NCBI GenBank assembly: GCA_023426545.1
Contig: JAFAAN010000045.1
Coordinates: 10,703-74,702, forward strand
From: Pseudomonadota bacterium
Lineage (GTDB): Bacteria; Myxococcota; Myxococcia; Myxococcales; Myxococcaceae
Reading direction: 5' to 3'
DNA length: 64,000 nt
Shown: positions 35,635 through 44,393 of the stretch, one piece after another
Numbering within the stretch: position 1 is the stretch's first letter
Layout of the letters: each line of letters begins with the position of its first letter
Notes under the pieces: model-generated
Told to the model about the DNA's origin: nothing
What the model saw: only the letters and a program-made list of their open reading frames with translations
Database searches by the model: none
Translations under genes and position numbers: made by a program

Positions 35635-36624
35635 ATGGGACAGGAAGCACAGGAGCCGGGGGCGCAGGGGGTGTCTCGGCGGCAGTCGGGGCAGGCCGCA
35701 GTCGAAGCGGCGATGATCATGCCGCTCGCCGTCTTCATGACGCTGGGGATCATCCAGCTCACGATGATGCAGCACGCGAAGCTGATGACGGAGTACGCCG
35801 CCTATCAGGCCGCGCGCGCCGGCATCGTGTGGAACGGCAACAACGAGCGCATGCATGACGCGGCCATCGTGGCGCTGCTTCCCACCATGGGGCGGACGGA
35901 CGACATCGTCGAGCTGGGCAAGACGTTCATCCTGCACCAGCTCTACGACTCCGGCATGCGCACGCTGAACTTTGGCGGCGGCCGCGTGCCCCGGACGGTC
36001 AACGGCTCCAACCTGTTCGGCATCATCCGCGTGGACACCATCAGTCCGGCGTACTTCACGCCCATCGACTCGATGTGGAAGCTGCGCAGCGGCTACAACT
36101 GGCAGGAGCTGGACTTCGACGGCGCCGACTCCTTCCCCGAGGTGCCGTCGCTCGAAAACCACATCCGCAAGTTCTTCAACCTGCCGGAGCCGGACGACGC
36201 GGAGCTCGTGTATCGCAAGTCCACGCGGCTCACCATCCGCCTCCGCTACTGGTACCAGCTGCGCGTACCCTTCGCGAACTCCATCATCTTCTACTCCTGG
36301 TTCGCCTCGAACGCGGGCATGGCGCTGCGAGGCGCCATCGACCGGGGCACCGTGGATCCGCGCGCGAACATGATGAACCGGCGCGGCAACCTCACCCCGT
36401 TGCTCGGGGGCGCTCGCGGTATCGAGCACGAGATGGGGTACGACTCCGTCTATCCGCTCGAGATGACCGTGCTCTGGATGCTCGCCAACGGCAGCATTCC
36501 CATCGTTTCCAACCTGGCCGGCAAGCGGTACTTCATGCCGCTGACGGCCACCTACAGCATGCGCATGCAGTCCAACTTCCACCGCAAGTGGATCATGCAC
36601 CTGAACCCCGACTGGGGTCTGTAA
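35635..36624 (+). CDS. TadE-like pseudopilin 1 (Tad/Kil-type)
   Basis: A 329-residue protein with a class III-like leader ending RRQSG and cut before QAAVE, which puts Glu at +5 (Gly19/Gln20...Glu24), followed by a hydrophobic helix VEAAMIMPLAVFMTLGII. TadE family members are usually about 150-200 residues, so the 290-residue globular part is large. It is the first of the pilin-like genes of this cluster, 97 bases after the anti-sigma gene. GATAAT occurs seven bases before the ATG but has no good -35. The expected role is a minor or structural subunit of a Tad-like fibre. Cleavage would need a prepilin peptidase encoded elsewhere. Confidence 0.85.
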   Translation: MGQEAQEPGAQGVSRRQSGQAAVEAAMIMPLAVFMTLGIIQLTMMQHAKLMTEYAAYQAARAGIVWNGNNERMHDAAIVALLPTMGRTDDIVELGKTFILHQLYDSGMRTLNFGGGRVPRTVNGSNLFGIIRVDTISPAYFTPIDSMWKLRSGYNWQELDFDGADSFPEVPSLENHIRKFFNLPEPDDAELVYRKSTRLTIRLRYWYQLRVPFANSIIFYSWFASNAGMALRGAIDRGTVDPRANMMNRRGNLTPLLGGARGIEHEMGYDSVYPLEMTVLWMLANGSIPIVSNLAGKRYFMPLTATYSMRMQSNFHRKWIMHLNPDWGL

Positions 36625-36645
36625 GAGGAAGAGGACTCCCGACCC

Positions 36646-38730
36646 ATGTTCACCCGGACCCTCCGACAGAGTTTCCGCCGCCAGGAAGGCCAGGCGCTCG
36701 TCCTGGCCGCGCTGATGGTGCTGGTCATGTCCATCGCCGTGTTGACCACCGTCAACATCGGCCACACGGTGCATGAGCGCATCCGCCTGCAGAACACAGC
36801 GGACTCGGCGTCGTACTCCATGGCCGCCATGGAGGCGCGCGCGTTCAACTTCTACGCGTACGCCAACCGCACGCAGGTGTCGCACTACGTGTCGGCGATG
36901 ATGTGGCAGTCGCTGCTGTCGCTCATCTATTCCGCCGAGGCGTTCCTCACGGACATCTACGGCTTCATGCGCACGCTGAATCCGTGCGCAGGCAAGACGA
37001 ACAATCTCTTCTGGAAGATAGCCTGTCCCATTCTGGAAAACGTGATTCCGTACGTGAGCGCGGTCATCAAAGCGATTGGCCGGATCATGGATGCGTACAG
37101 GAACTACTTCCTCAAACCCATCCAGCAGGTCATCAAACGGCTGAATCCAGATCGCATCATCGGTGAGTGGATCATCCCTGCTCACCGGGTCATGAACGGC
37201 GTGATGTACTTCGCGTCGCAGGCGGTGATGATGTCCGCGTCCACGCACGTGACGCAGACCACGCAGACGGTCATCGACGACAACGACAGCAACATCTCCT
37301 CGCTGGCGAGCCAGCTGGCGACCGGCATCTACAGCCAGTGCCTCTTCAGTCAGGCGCACAACCCGCACGCGGGTGGCAAGCCGCTGGCCCCGAACACCTG
37401 GAAGAACCCCTTCGGCGCGCTGGACGTGACGAAGAAGGCGGCCAACGACCCCATCGCCCGCGCCAAGCGCGCCATGGGTGGCATCACCAACGCCACGCGC
37501 TACGCGTGCGACGCCAACGGCGGCGCGTGCCCCCAGGGCTTCATCACCAGCCGCCGCATGGGTGACCTGTTGCCGCTGCCGGACATGCTCAGCTTCATGC
37601 GGGACTTCTTCAACGGTGGCGTCGACATCCCGGGCATCTTCGAGTTCGGGAAGATCGGCCAGACGCGCATGCTCTCCACCGGCTTCCCCAACGCCAATGC
37701 GCTCCGGGCGGGGCGTGGGCCGGGCCAGGAAGGCCGCAACTACATCCGCGACTGGAACGACAACCTCAACCCCTGGGGCATGACGGCGCAGGGCGACAAC
37801 ATCGGCTCGGACGACCCGTACTGGCTCAAGTTCGGCCCGGCGGAGATCGACGTGGGCGTGGGCAAGGCCGACAACCCGGTGTCGTGCACCAAGAACGACG
37901 ACTACTGGAAGTGCTTCGGCGACAACCGCAAGGGCAAGGGTGACAACAACAGCACCAAGCTGCCCTACAAGCACATGACGAAGACGAGCATCTGGGCGCT
38001 CAACGACAGCGACAGTGGCCGCCATAAGGGTGGTCTGCACTGGCGCGTCAACTACCCGGACAACCCGGAGCGCTGGTCTGGCCACATGCGTCCGGGCGGC
38101 CCCGAGCGCGAGGTGGGGCTGCACCGCTCGAAGATCTGCGTGCTGGAGCTGGCGTGGGTGTGCTGGGCCCGCACCGACGTCTTCGCGGCCAACGTACGGC
38201 CGGTGCAGGACGGTCACCACCCCTGGGGCGGCCTGACGCCCTTCATGCACTTCGAGCCGGGTCAGCTCGGCTCCGTGTGCAACCCCACCGCCAACGCGTC
38301 GATGACGAACGCGGCACAGCGCCAGGCGGACTTCAACCAGCCCACCGCCTGGGTGGCGCTGAACAAGGACCCCGAGCAGGTCGTGAACCGTGAGAACAAG
38401 GACGGCACCGGGACCAATGCGCCGGCCCTGCTCAACCAGGACGGCAAGGTGAAGTTCGCCTTCACGCCCGACACGGACGGCCTGGAGATGCTGAACAACC
38501 GGAAGAAGTTCCTCGGCCTGGTCGAGGGCCTGAACGTCATCTCGCGCGGGCAGTCCTACTACCACCGCCCCGGCAACTGGGCGGAGCAGCCCAACTTCTT
38601 CAACCCGTACTGGCGGCCGCGTCTGGCCTCCGTGTTCCAGGGCCGTCACTCGCTGCCGAAGGTTGGCGAGATGTTGGATGCGCTGCCCGGCCCGCTCCAG
38701 GGCATTGCCCCGAAGATCATTACGCACTGA
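36646..38730 (+). CDS. TadG-like large pseudopilin 2 (Tad/Kil-type)
   Basis: A 694-residue protein with the TadG-type N-terminus RRQEGQALVLAALMVLVMS. A Gly-Gln junction is present at residues 15-16, but the +5 residue is Leu instead of Glu, as is usual for TadG-like proteins. A long soluble portion rich in Asn, Trp and Tyr contains several Cys residues (for example around CAGKTNN, CDANGGACPQ and CVLELAWVCW) that could form disulphides. No enzymatic motif is recognised. The gene starts 21 bases after pseudopilin 1 and ends eight bases before pseudopilin 3. Its size is exceptional for a Tad pseudopilin. Confidence 0.8.
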   Translation: MFTRTLRQSFRRQEGQALVLAALMVLVMSIAVLTTVNIGHTVHERIRLQNTADSASYSMAAMEARAFNFYAYANRTQVSHYVSAMMWQSLLSLIYSAEAFLTDIYGFMRTLNPCAGKTNNLFWKIACPILENVIPYVSAVIKAIGRIMDAYRNYFLKPIQQVIKRLNPDRIIGEWIIPAHRVMNGVMYFASQAVMMSASTHVTQTTQTVIDDNDSNISSLASQLATGIYSQCLFSQAHNPHAGGKPLAPNTWKNPFGALDVTKKAANDPIARAKRAMGGITNATRYACDANGGACPQGFITSRRMGDLLPLPDMLSFMRDFFNGGVDIPGIFEFGKIGQTRMLSTGFPNANALRAGRGPGQEGRNYIRDWNDNLNPWGMTAQGDNIGSDDPYWLKFGPAEIDVGVGKADNPVSCTKNDDYWKCFGDNRKGKGDNNSTKLPYKHMTKTSIWALNDSDSGRHKGGLHWRVNYPDNPERWSGHMRPGGPEREVGLHRSKICVLELAWVCWARTDVFAANVRPVQDGHHPWGGLTPFMHFEPGQLGSVCNPTANASMTNAAQRQADFNQPTAWVALNKDPEQVVNRENKDGTGTNAPALLNQDGKVKFAFTPDTDGLEMLNNRKKFLGLVEGLNVISRGQSYYHRPGNWAEQPNFFNPYWRPRLASVFQGRHSLPKVGEMLDALPGPLQGIAPKIITH

Positions 38731-38738
38731 GGACTGTC

Positions 38739-39932
38739 ATGCGTGCCCGTCTCAAAATGCGCTCGCGCTCACGAGGTGCCGCCACGGTCGAGTTCGCGCT
38801 CTCCGTGCCGCTCCTCGTGACCATCCTGATGTTCAGCATGTACCTCACGGAGCTCGTGAGGGCGAAGCTCAAGCTCCAGGAGGCGGCGCGCTACGCCGTC
38901 TGGGAGATGACGAGCTACGCGCTGTCCGACTTCGCCAATGGCAAGCACGACGACGCCTTCGAGGACGCGCGTAAGGAGGCGCACAAGGAGTTCGTCGAGC
39001 GCTACAAGGACATGGACTCGGTGGAGCCCAACGGCCGCCCGGGCAACTTCATCGCCCGCTACACGGACGTGACCGCGACCATCTCCAACAAGGAGATCGC
39101 GCTCCTGGAGAGCGGCATGCTCAGCCGCCCGAGCACCAGCGAAGGCGGCGGCCTGGCGGGCGCCATCCTCAGTCCGTTGAACAACGGCATGGGCTGGGTC
39201 CTGAACCAGTGGGGGTTCAACAACAAGGGCTGGGTCGAGAGCCAGGTCGAGATGAACTACGAGAACACCATCCTGCCCAGGAGCTACCTGGACAAGAGTG
39301 GTGGGAACGGCGGCTTCTTCAAAGAGAACATGATGGGGGGCCGCGACCTGGGCAGCTTGAGGCTCAAGTCGAAGTACTCCATGTACGCCAACGGCTGGCA
39401 CATGCCGGACGGCGGTGATGCCATCGTCCGGGGCCGCCGCGCCGGTCAGCACACCGGAGGCGACCTGAGCCAGCCCCACGGCCTCTACCGTCAGGTGGAC
39501 CGCATGGTGTTCCTGGGCTTCAGCTCCACGCTGGACAGCCTGGGCATCGGCGGGATCCTGGACGTCGTCGCCTCGGTGCTCCCCAACTTCCTGGGGACCT
39601 TCGTGGTGTCGCGTAACTACGGTGTGGGTGCCTCGCAGAAGGGCGATTGCACCGGCCTTGCCCAGTATGATGCGAAGGCGAGCAGCGGCCTGCACGTCAT
39701 GCACAAGCGCAACTTCAAGCTGACCGACCACGAGCGGCCCAACTGCTTCGACACCGCGCCGTTCCGCGACGAGATGACGTACAACAACAGCAACTACATC
39801 AAGGTCTTCAACGCGCGCGGCGAGTTCTACATGGGGTGCAAGCGGGCCATGGCCGACGACCCCACCGACCCGGATGCCCGGCCGGAGTCCACGCGGAATG
39901 ATGAGCAAGACCTCAAGATTCCTTGCGAGTAG
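38739..39932 (+). CDS. TadE-like pseudopilin 3 (Tad/Kil-type)
   Basis: A 397-residue protein with leader RSRSRG cut before AATVE (Gly13/Ala14, Glu18 at +5) and helix ALSVPLLVTILMFSMYLTE. It has a large globular domain. The C-terminal part has scattered Cys residues near CTGLAQYD, CFDTAPF and CKRAMADD. It follows pseudopilin 2 after eight bases and overlaps the next gene by about 35 bases. Together the three genes form a tight block of pseudopilins. Confidence 0.83.
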   Translation: MRARLKMRSRSRGAATVEFALSVPLLVTILMFSMYLTELVRAKLKLQEAARYAVWEMTSYALSDFANGKHDDAFEDARKEAHKEFVERYKDMDSVEPNGRPGNFIARYTDVTATISNKEIALLESGMLSRPSTSEGGGLAGAILSPLNNGMGWVLNQWGFNNKGWVESQVEMNYENTILPRSYLDKSGGNGGFFKENMMGGRDLGSLRLKSKYSMYANGWHMPDGGDAIVRGRRAGQHTGGDLSQPHGLYRQVDRMVFLGFSSTLDSLGIGGILDVVASVLPNFLGTFVVSRNYGVGASQKGDCTGLAQYDAKASSGLHVMHKRNFKLTDHERPNCFDTAPFRDEMTYNNSNYIKVFNARGEFYMGCKRAMADDPTDPDARPESTRNDEQDLKIPCE

Positions 39933-40704
39933 GGTGGGGGCGCTCCGGGCGGGCCTCCTGGGCGCGCTGCTGCTGGCCTCCGGGCCGGCGGCGGCCGAGC
40001 AGGAACTGCCCATCTACCCGGGCACCCTCCACACGCGCATCGGCAATGACCTCGTCATCGGCGGGGAGTACTACCGCCTCGCGTACTTCACGACGCCGGA
40101 CTCCATGGAGAAGGTGGCGGCCTACTTCGCCCGCAAGTGGCAGGACGAGGGCTACCCTACCGTGGTGGAAGGGGACATGAAGGACGAGGGCGTGGTGTCG
40201 GCGCTCTATACGCGCGAGGGGCTGCAGCGTGGCGTCGTGCTGCGCAAGCACCTGGGCAAGACGGTGGGCTTCACGGTGCTCCGGGACTTGTGGGTGCGGC
40301 CGCCGAAGAAGCCGGCGCCCGGCCTGATTACGCTGGAAGGCGCGCTGTACAGCCAGGACCTCGCCACCCGGGATGACCCCGGTGGCTCGCAGAGCCGCAC
40401 CACGCTGGTGACGGGGGAGCTGACCCAGGTGCAGCAGCAGGTGAGCGCGGAGCTGGAGAAGCGGGGATACGCCCCGGTGCGCCACTCCGCGATGAAGGTG
40501 GGGGGCGGAACTCAGCTCACCATGGAGCACGCGCGCAAGGGGGAGCAGGTGGTGACCACGCTGTCTCCCGCGGAAGAGGGCATCACCGCGGTGGTGCAGA
40601 TGTGGATTGGCTCGGACCGCCCGGACGCGGTGCCCAACGACGATGCCGTCCGCCAGAGCCGCGAGGCCTGGGAGAAGGCGCAGAAGCGGGAGGGCGCGAA
40701 GTGA
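39898..40704 (+). CDS. exported protein of unknown function in the Tad/Kil cluster (A)
   Basis: A 268-residue protein with a signal peptide (arginine-rich start, then LLGALLLASGPAAAEQ, cleavage after AAA). The mature part starts ELPIYPGTLHTRIGNDL and includes two similar alpha/beta segments (YYRLAYFTTPDSMEKVAAYF and, later, QQQVSAELEKRGYAPVRHS). No family is recognised. It is probably periplasmic. ATG codons at 39898 and 39901 are both possible. It is overlapped on both sides, by pseudopilin 3 (35 bases) and by the next gene (GTGA). Confidence 0.72.
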   Translation: MMSKTSRFLASRVGALRAGLLGALLLASGPAAAEQELPIYPGTLHTRIGNDLVIGGEYYRLAYFTTPDSMEKVAAYFARKWQDEGYPTVVEGDMKDEGVVSALYTREGLQRGVVLRKHLGKTVGFTVLRDLWVRPPKKPAPGLITLEGALYSQDLATRDDPGGSQSRTTLVTGELTQVQQQVSAELEKRGYAPVRHSAMKVGGGTQLTMEHARKGEQVVTTLSPAEEGITAVVQMWIGSDRPDAVPNDDAVRQSREAWEKAQKREGAK

Positions 40705-41510
40705 GGGCCTTGTGGCTGGTGGCCGCGCTGGTGTTGAGCCTGCCCATGCAGGCGGAGGCGAATCCCGCGCGTGAGCTGGTGCAGCACATGTCCCGCGGCG
40801 CCCGGCCGGCCCGGCTGGGCGACTGGGTGACGTATCGCTTCAACGGTGGAGGGCTGCGCGTCTACTACTGGCGCCTGGCCGTCGTGGGTGAGGAGAAGGA
40901 CAAGGAAGGGCGCGACGCGGTGTGGGTGGAGATGGAGGCGGGCACGCATCCGGCCATGAAGTCGCCGCTGGCGCAGATGCGCATGCTGGTGGCCCGGGAG
41001 GGCAACGAGATTCGCTATGACGCCATCTCCCGCCTCTACATCGGCACGGGCTTCAATCAGCCGCAGGAGTACTCGGACGAGGCGCTCCAGCATGTGCTGA
41101 AGCAGCAGCAGGCGGAGGCGCAGAAGCCGCAGAACGCGCCGCCGGAGAAGCCGGCTCGGCTGCCGCAGGGCGTGAAGCCCACGACGCGGACGGGCAAGGA
41201 GTCCCGGCTGATGACGCTCGCCGGGACGGTCGCGGCCGTGCCCGTCGAGGTCGTCATGAAGAACACCGTCATCAAGCGGATGTGGCTCAGCCGAGAGATT
41301 CCGCTGCTCAACCTCGCGAAGCTGGAGATTCCCGGCATCGGCCACGCCATGGAAGTGGCGGAGTACGGCATCGATGCCAAGCCGCGCATGCGCATCCCCG
41401 CGCCAGACGCACCGAAGGTCCGCTTGGAGTACGCGGATGCTATAATGGACGACCTGCCCGGCGACGCGGAGGCCGGGCACGGACATGACACTTCAGAGGA
41501 TTCGCCGTGA
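40701..41510 (+). CDS. exported protein of unknown function in the Tad/Kil cluster (B)
   Basis: A 269-residue protein with signal peptide MRALWLVAALVLSLPMQAEA. The GTG start is seven bases after GGGAGG and overlaps the previous TGA, which makes it much better than the longer frame from 40602. The body has strands typical of an envelope protein (DWVTYRFNGGGLRVYYW, GRDAVWVEMEAG), a Gln/Lys/Pro linker and ends HGHDTSEDSP. No known domain. A perfect extended -10 sequence lies inside its 3' end. It is a likely periplasmic part of the apparatus. Confidence 0.72.
   Translation: MRALWLVAALVLSLPMQAEANPARELVQHMSRGARPARLGDWVTYRFNGGGLRVYYWRLAVVGEEKDKEGRDAVWVEMEAGTHPAMKSPLAQMRMLVAREGNEIRYDAISRLYIGTGFNQPQEYSDEALQHVLKQQQAEAQKPQNAPPEKPARLPQGVKPTTRTGKESRLMTLAGTVAAVPVEVVMKNTVIKRMWLSREIPLLNLAKLEIPGIGHAMEVAEYGIDAKPRMRIPAPDAPKVRLEYADAIMDDLPGDAEAGHGHDTSEDSP
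41438..41446 (+). promoter_or_regulatory. candidate extended -10 promoter for the Flp-like gene
   Basis: TGCTATAAT matches TGnTATAAT exactly, inside the coding sequence of exported protein B. It uses ATA, a rare codon in this DNA. No convincing -35 is seen, but an extended -10 can work without one. Transcription would begin near 41453, about 54 bases before the Flp-like start. Confidence 0.35.
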
Positions 41511-41734
41511 ACCACCCGAAGACGCTGCGTTCCCGCGCCCGTAACCGTCGCGGGCAGGCCATGCTGGAGTACTCGCTCCTGAACTGGATTCTCGTCGTCG
41601 CGCTCATCATCGGCGCGTCGGTGAAGGTCCGCTGGACCGAGGATCGGCAGTCCAACGTCATCGACCTGTTCATGGAGGCGTACCAGATTTATTACGACTC
41701 CTTCTATTTCGTGCTGAACCTGCCGTTCCCGTGA
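41507..41734 (+). CDS. small Flp-like prepilin
   Basis: A 75-residue protein with leader RNRRG cut before QAMLEYSLL (Gly16/Gln17), giving the Glu+5/Tyr+6 pair of Flp-type pilins, and a helix LLNWILVVALIIGASV. After the helix is a short tail rich in Asp, Tyr and Phe. The size is right for a major Tad pilin (mature about 59 residues). GTG start with a 4-base overlap on each side (GTGA), so it is embedded in a tightly coupled run. It is the best candidate for a fibre subunit here. Confidence 0.82.
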   Translation: MNHPKTLRSRARNRRGQAMLEYSLLNWILVVALIIGASVKVRWTEDRQSNVIDLFMEAYQIYYDSFYFVLNLPFP

Positions 41735-42477
41735 CGGCGCGCAGCGAGGTGGGGCAACCGTCCCCACTGGGGTTGCGGCTGGTGCACGCCGCGCTGTTCC
41801 TCGCCTTCGCCGCGGGCGTCGGCGTGGTGGCACTTCCCGAGTGGACGCACCTGGTGCATGCCCTGGGGCAGCCCTTCCACGTGGGCGCTGCGCCCCGGTG
41901 GTTGGTGCTGCTGGGCTCGGTGCTGGCGGCGGTGGGCACGGCGCGCCTGGGCTGGGAGCTGGCCCGGGGACGCTCCGCGCCGCTGTGGGCCTCCGGTGTC
42001 ATCCTCCTGGGCGTCATGTCGGCGCTGGCCGGGGGGGATCCCCGGGGGCTGGAGATGTCACGCTCCGAGGTGGCGGCCAACATCGAACTGCTCCGCGTGG
42101 CCCGCCGCGTCCACCTGCAGATGGTGCATGAGCTGCAGACCCATGGAGAGACGCCGCTCTCCCAGGACGTGTGGCGCACCGCGCTCCAGCAGGCCGGCGG
42201 AGGCGAGGCCTGGGCGTCCACGCGCGCCTTCCGGGCGATCCGGCCCCAGATTGCCTGGCTGCCCTCCGAGAGCGCGCTGCCGGACCCGCTCGTCCCGGGG
42301 CAGTTGGCTGTCCACGTGACGCCCGACGGCGTGGCCTTCTCGGTGCGTCTGGTGGGGCTCGAAGAGGGGAGGCCGGTGCTGCTCAAGGATGACCAGGGCG
42401 GCACACTGCTCCTGCGCGGCCTCTACAACCCGGACCTTCCGCCGCCTTCGGCGCCCCTGTTTCCGCCCACTCCCTGA
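41731..42477 (+). CDS. membrane protein of unknown function in the Tad/Kil cluster
   Basis: A 248-residue protein with three hydrophobic segments in the first 100 residues (LRLVHAALFLAFAAGVGVVAL, LVLLGSVLAAVGTARL, LWASGVILLGVMSAL) and a soluble C-terminal part ending PPPSAPLFPPTP. No family is recognised. GTG start overlapping the TGA of the Flp-like gene. Position suggests an inner-membrane accessory or assembly component. Confidence 0.7.
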   Translation: MTARSEVGQPSPLGLRLVHAALFLAFAAGVGVVALPEWTHLVHALGQPFHVGAAPRWLVLLGSVLAAVGTARLGWELARGRSAPLWASGVILLGVMSALAGGDPRGLEMSRSEVAANIELLRVARRVHLQMVHELQTHGETPLSQDVWRTALQQAGGGEAWASTRAFRAIRPQIAWLPSESALPDPLVPGQLAVHVTPDGVAFSVRLVGLEEGRPVLLKDDQGGTLLLRGLYNPDLPPPSAPLFPPTP

Positions 42478-42592
42478 CATCTCGCCAGAGCAGCAGGGTT
42501 GCGGGTGTTCGGAGACTCGGCCAGTCTCGTCCGACCTCATGACGCGGCGTCCCGGCCGGCGGGGTGCCCAGGCTTGATGGAAGGAGCGCGAA

Positions 42593-43336
42593 ATGGCGCA
42601 TGCGGCATGGAAGTGGACGGTTGTCGCGGCGGCGGTGGGGCTGGGGTTCCTGGCGTGCGGCGACGACGATGACGACGGACGCGGTGGAAACCCGCCGCCC
42701 TCGAACCAGTTCGATGCGGGTGTGAACGTGTTCCGCCCGGGGCTGGGGGAGGATGAAGGCGAGCCGCAGGGCACGGCCTTCAGCCTGCCGACTGGCGTCA
42801 GCTACGCCGGGACGATTCGCGGCGCCGCGGAGCTCAGCGGCGAGTGTGAGAATGCCAGCACCGACCCGCGGGGCTCGGGGGCGTACGTCCGCGTCTGCGT
42901 CCCGCTGCGAAACGACACCGGCGTGTCCATGGAGGTGGAGTTCCCGCCCGGCCTCATCGTCGTGGCCACCTCCGAGGGCCGCAACCAGAACGGCCTGCTG
43001 ATTGAGCGCTCCATCATCACCGTGCCGCCCACGCCTCCGGGGCCCGGCGGGCGGGATGATGCGGGCACCCCGGACGGCGGGGTGGAGGAGAACGCGTTCA
43101 TCGTTCCGCTCTACATGTACTGCCTCAACGAGGAGCGGGACCCGTCCAGCCCCTACATCACGTACGCGGTGGGCCCCGTCACCACGGACGACGCGCTGCA
43201 GGAGCTCCTTCGCCTCCTCGACGGGAAGCGCATCGACAGCTCCGAGGACGTGAGCGTGGTCCAGAACGCCCTCTACAGCATCACCGAGGGGCGCGGCCTG
43301 ACGACGCCGGACCGCAACGCCATCAACGGCCTCTGA
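42593..43336 (+). CDS. lipoprotein of unknown function in the Tad/Kil cluster
   Basis: A 247-residue protein with signal peptide and lipobox-like FLAC (Cys22), followed by an Asp run (GDDDDD), which is not a typical inner-membrane retention signal for every species. The soluble domain has paired Cys (GECENAS, RVCVPL, YMYCLN) and ends TPDRNAINGL. No known domain. It is 115 bases after the membrane-protein gene and is the last gene before a 203-base gap. It could serve as a pilotin-like or surface component, which is speculation. Confidence 0.7.
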   Translation: MAHAAWKWTVVAAAVGLGFLACGDDDDDGRGGNPPPSNQFDAGVNVFRPGLGEDEGEPQGTAFSLPTGVSYAGTIRGAAELSGECENASTDPRGSGAYVRVCVPLRNDTGVSMEVEFPPGLIVVATSEGRNQNGLLIERSIITVPPTPPGPGGRDDAGTPDGGVEENAFIVPLYMYCLNEERDPSSPYITYAVGPVTTDDALQELLRLLDGKRIDSSEDVSVVQNALYSITEGRGLTTPDRNAINGL

Positions 43337-43395
43337 CGCGGCACCCCTTCAGGGCCCGGATTGCGCGCGATACAGGGCTGTCGCGAGAGGTGGTT

Positions 43396-43425
43396 TTGAC
43401 ACCCGGTGTATCGCACGGCTAACAT
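43396..43425 (+). promoter_or_regulatory. candidate sigma-70 promoter of cpaB-tadBC-FHA genes
   Basis: TTGACA (43396-43401), an 18-base spacer and TAACAT (43420-43425) lie in the 203-base gap before cpaB. The -35 is perfect and the -10 matches 4 of 6. This would give the platform genes their own transcript, separate from the pseudopilin block. Confidence 0.45.
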
Positions 43426-43539
43426 CGCGCGCCATCCGCTGATTGCACTGCACTGTATTCCAACACCCGCTCTGGACTCCACGTCGGACTCCAACATCGC
43501 CGCCGAACGGTTCCCCCCCGTTCTGGAGGTTTCTGAACC

Positions 43540-44355
43540 ATGCTGAAGGGCAAGACTCCGCTCGTCGTCGCGCTCGTGCTGGGCCTATTGGCCGGCGTCA
43601 TCGCGTATTCCGCCATCAAGAAGAAGGAGGCGGACGTCCGCCGCGGATGGAACCTGGTGCCCGTCGTCGTGGCGGCGCAGGACGTCCCTGAAGGCACGGT
43701 CATCACCTTCGAGATGATCTCCCAGCGCTCGGTGCCGGAGCAGTTCGTGACGTCGTCGGTGGTGCGCCCGGATTCGGCGTCCTACATCGTGAACCAGAAG
43801 GTGCTGGTGGCGCTGCAGGCGGGTGATCCGCTGCTGTGGAGCCAGTTCGAGACGACGAAGGCCGCCGAGCGGCTGTCCTCGAAGGTTCAGAAGAAGGCGC
43901 GCGCCATCACCATCGAGGCGAAGCACACCACGTCCGTGGGCGGCTGGATCCGTCCCAACGACCACGTGGACGTGATTGGCACCTTCCGCGATCCGCAGAC
44001 GGACGAGAACGTCGCCGTGACGCTGCTCCAGAACGTCATCGTGGTGGCCACGGGCAAGATTACCGGCACCACCAACGTGAACCTCATCCCGGAGAACCAG
44101 CGCGAGTACAACAACATCTCGCTGATGGTGCTGCCGGAAGAGGCGGAGATCCTCGTGCTCGCGACGGAGCTGGGCCAGCTGACGCTCAGCCTCCGCAACG
44201 AGGACGACGTGGACCTCATCGAGGAGCGCGGCCGCGCGACCATCAGCACGCTGCTCTCGGGTGAGCGCACGCGCGTGCTGGAGCAGAAGCGCCGGGAGAT
44301 CATCCAGATCATCAAGGGCGGTGCGGAGCGTGCCGCGGGCGCTGGCGTGCCTTGA
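43540..44355 (+). CDS. cpaB: CpaB/RcpC-like Tad pilus assembly protein
   Basis: A 271-residue protein with an N-terminal membrane helix (LVVALVLGLLAGVIAYSAI), a SAF domain (NLVPVVVAAQDVPEGTVIT and downstream, about 40-110) and the RcpC/CpaB C-terminal domain with AITIEAKHTTSVGGWIRPND, cut here as SVGGWIRPND, then VDVIGTF. In Tad systems CpaB sits in the periplasm and links the secretin to the inner-membrane platform. The ribosome binding site is GGAGG about ten bases before the ATG. tadB follows after 38 bases. Confidence 0.92.
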   Translation: MLKGKTPLVVALVLGLLAGVIAYSAIKKKEADVRRGWNLVPVVVAAQDVPEGTVITFEMISQRSVPEQFVTSSVVRPDSASYIVNQKVLVALQAGDPLLWSQFETTKAAERLSSKVQKKARAITIEAKHTTSVGGWIRPNDHVDVIGTFRDPQTDENVAVTLLQNVIVVATGKITGTTNVNLIPENQREYNNISLMVLPEEAEILVLATELGQLTLSLRNEDDVDLIEERGRATISTLLSGERTRVLEQKRREIIQIIKGGAERAAGAGVP

Positions 44356-44393
44356 TGGCGGGCGTCCACCCTCGCTCCTAGGGAAGCGCGCAC

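Noticed and set aside
35461..38727. 1088-codon minus-strand open frame across the pseudopilin genes
   Set aside because: Third-position GC of the plus-strand genes keeps it open. The protein is His/Arg/Val-rich nonsense without recognisable features.
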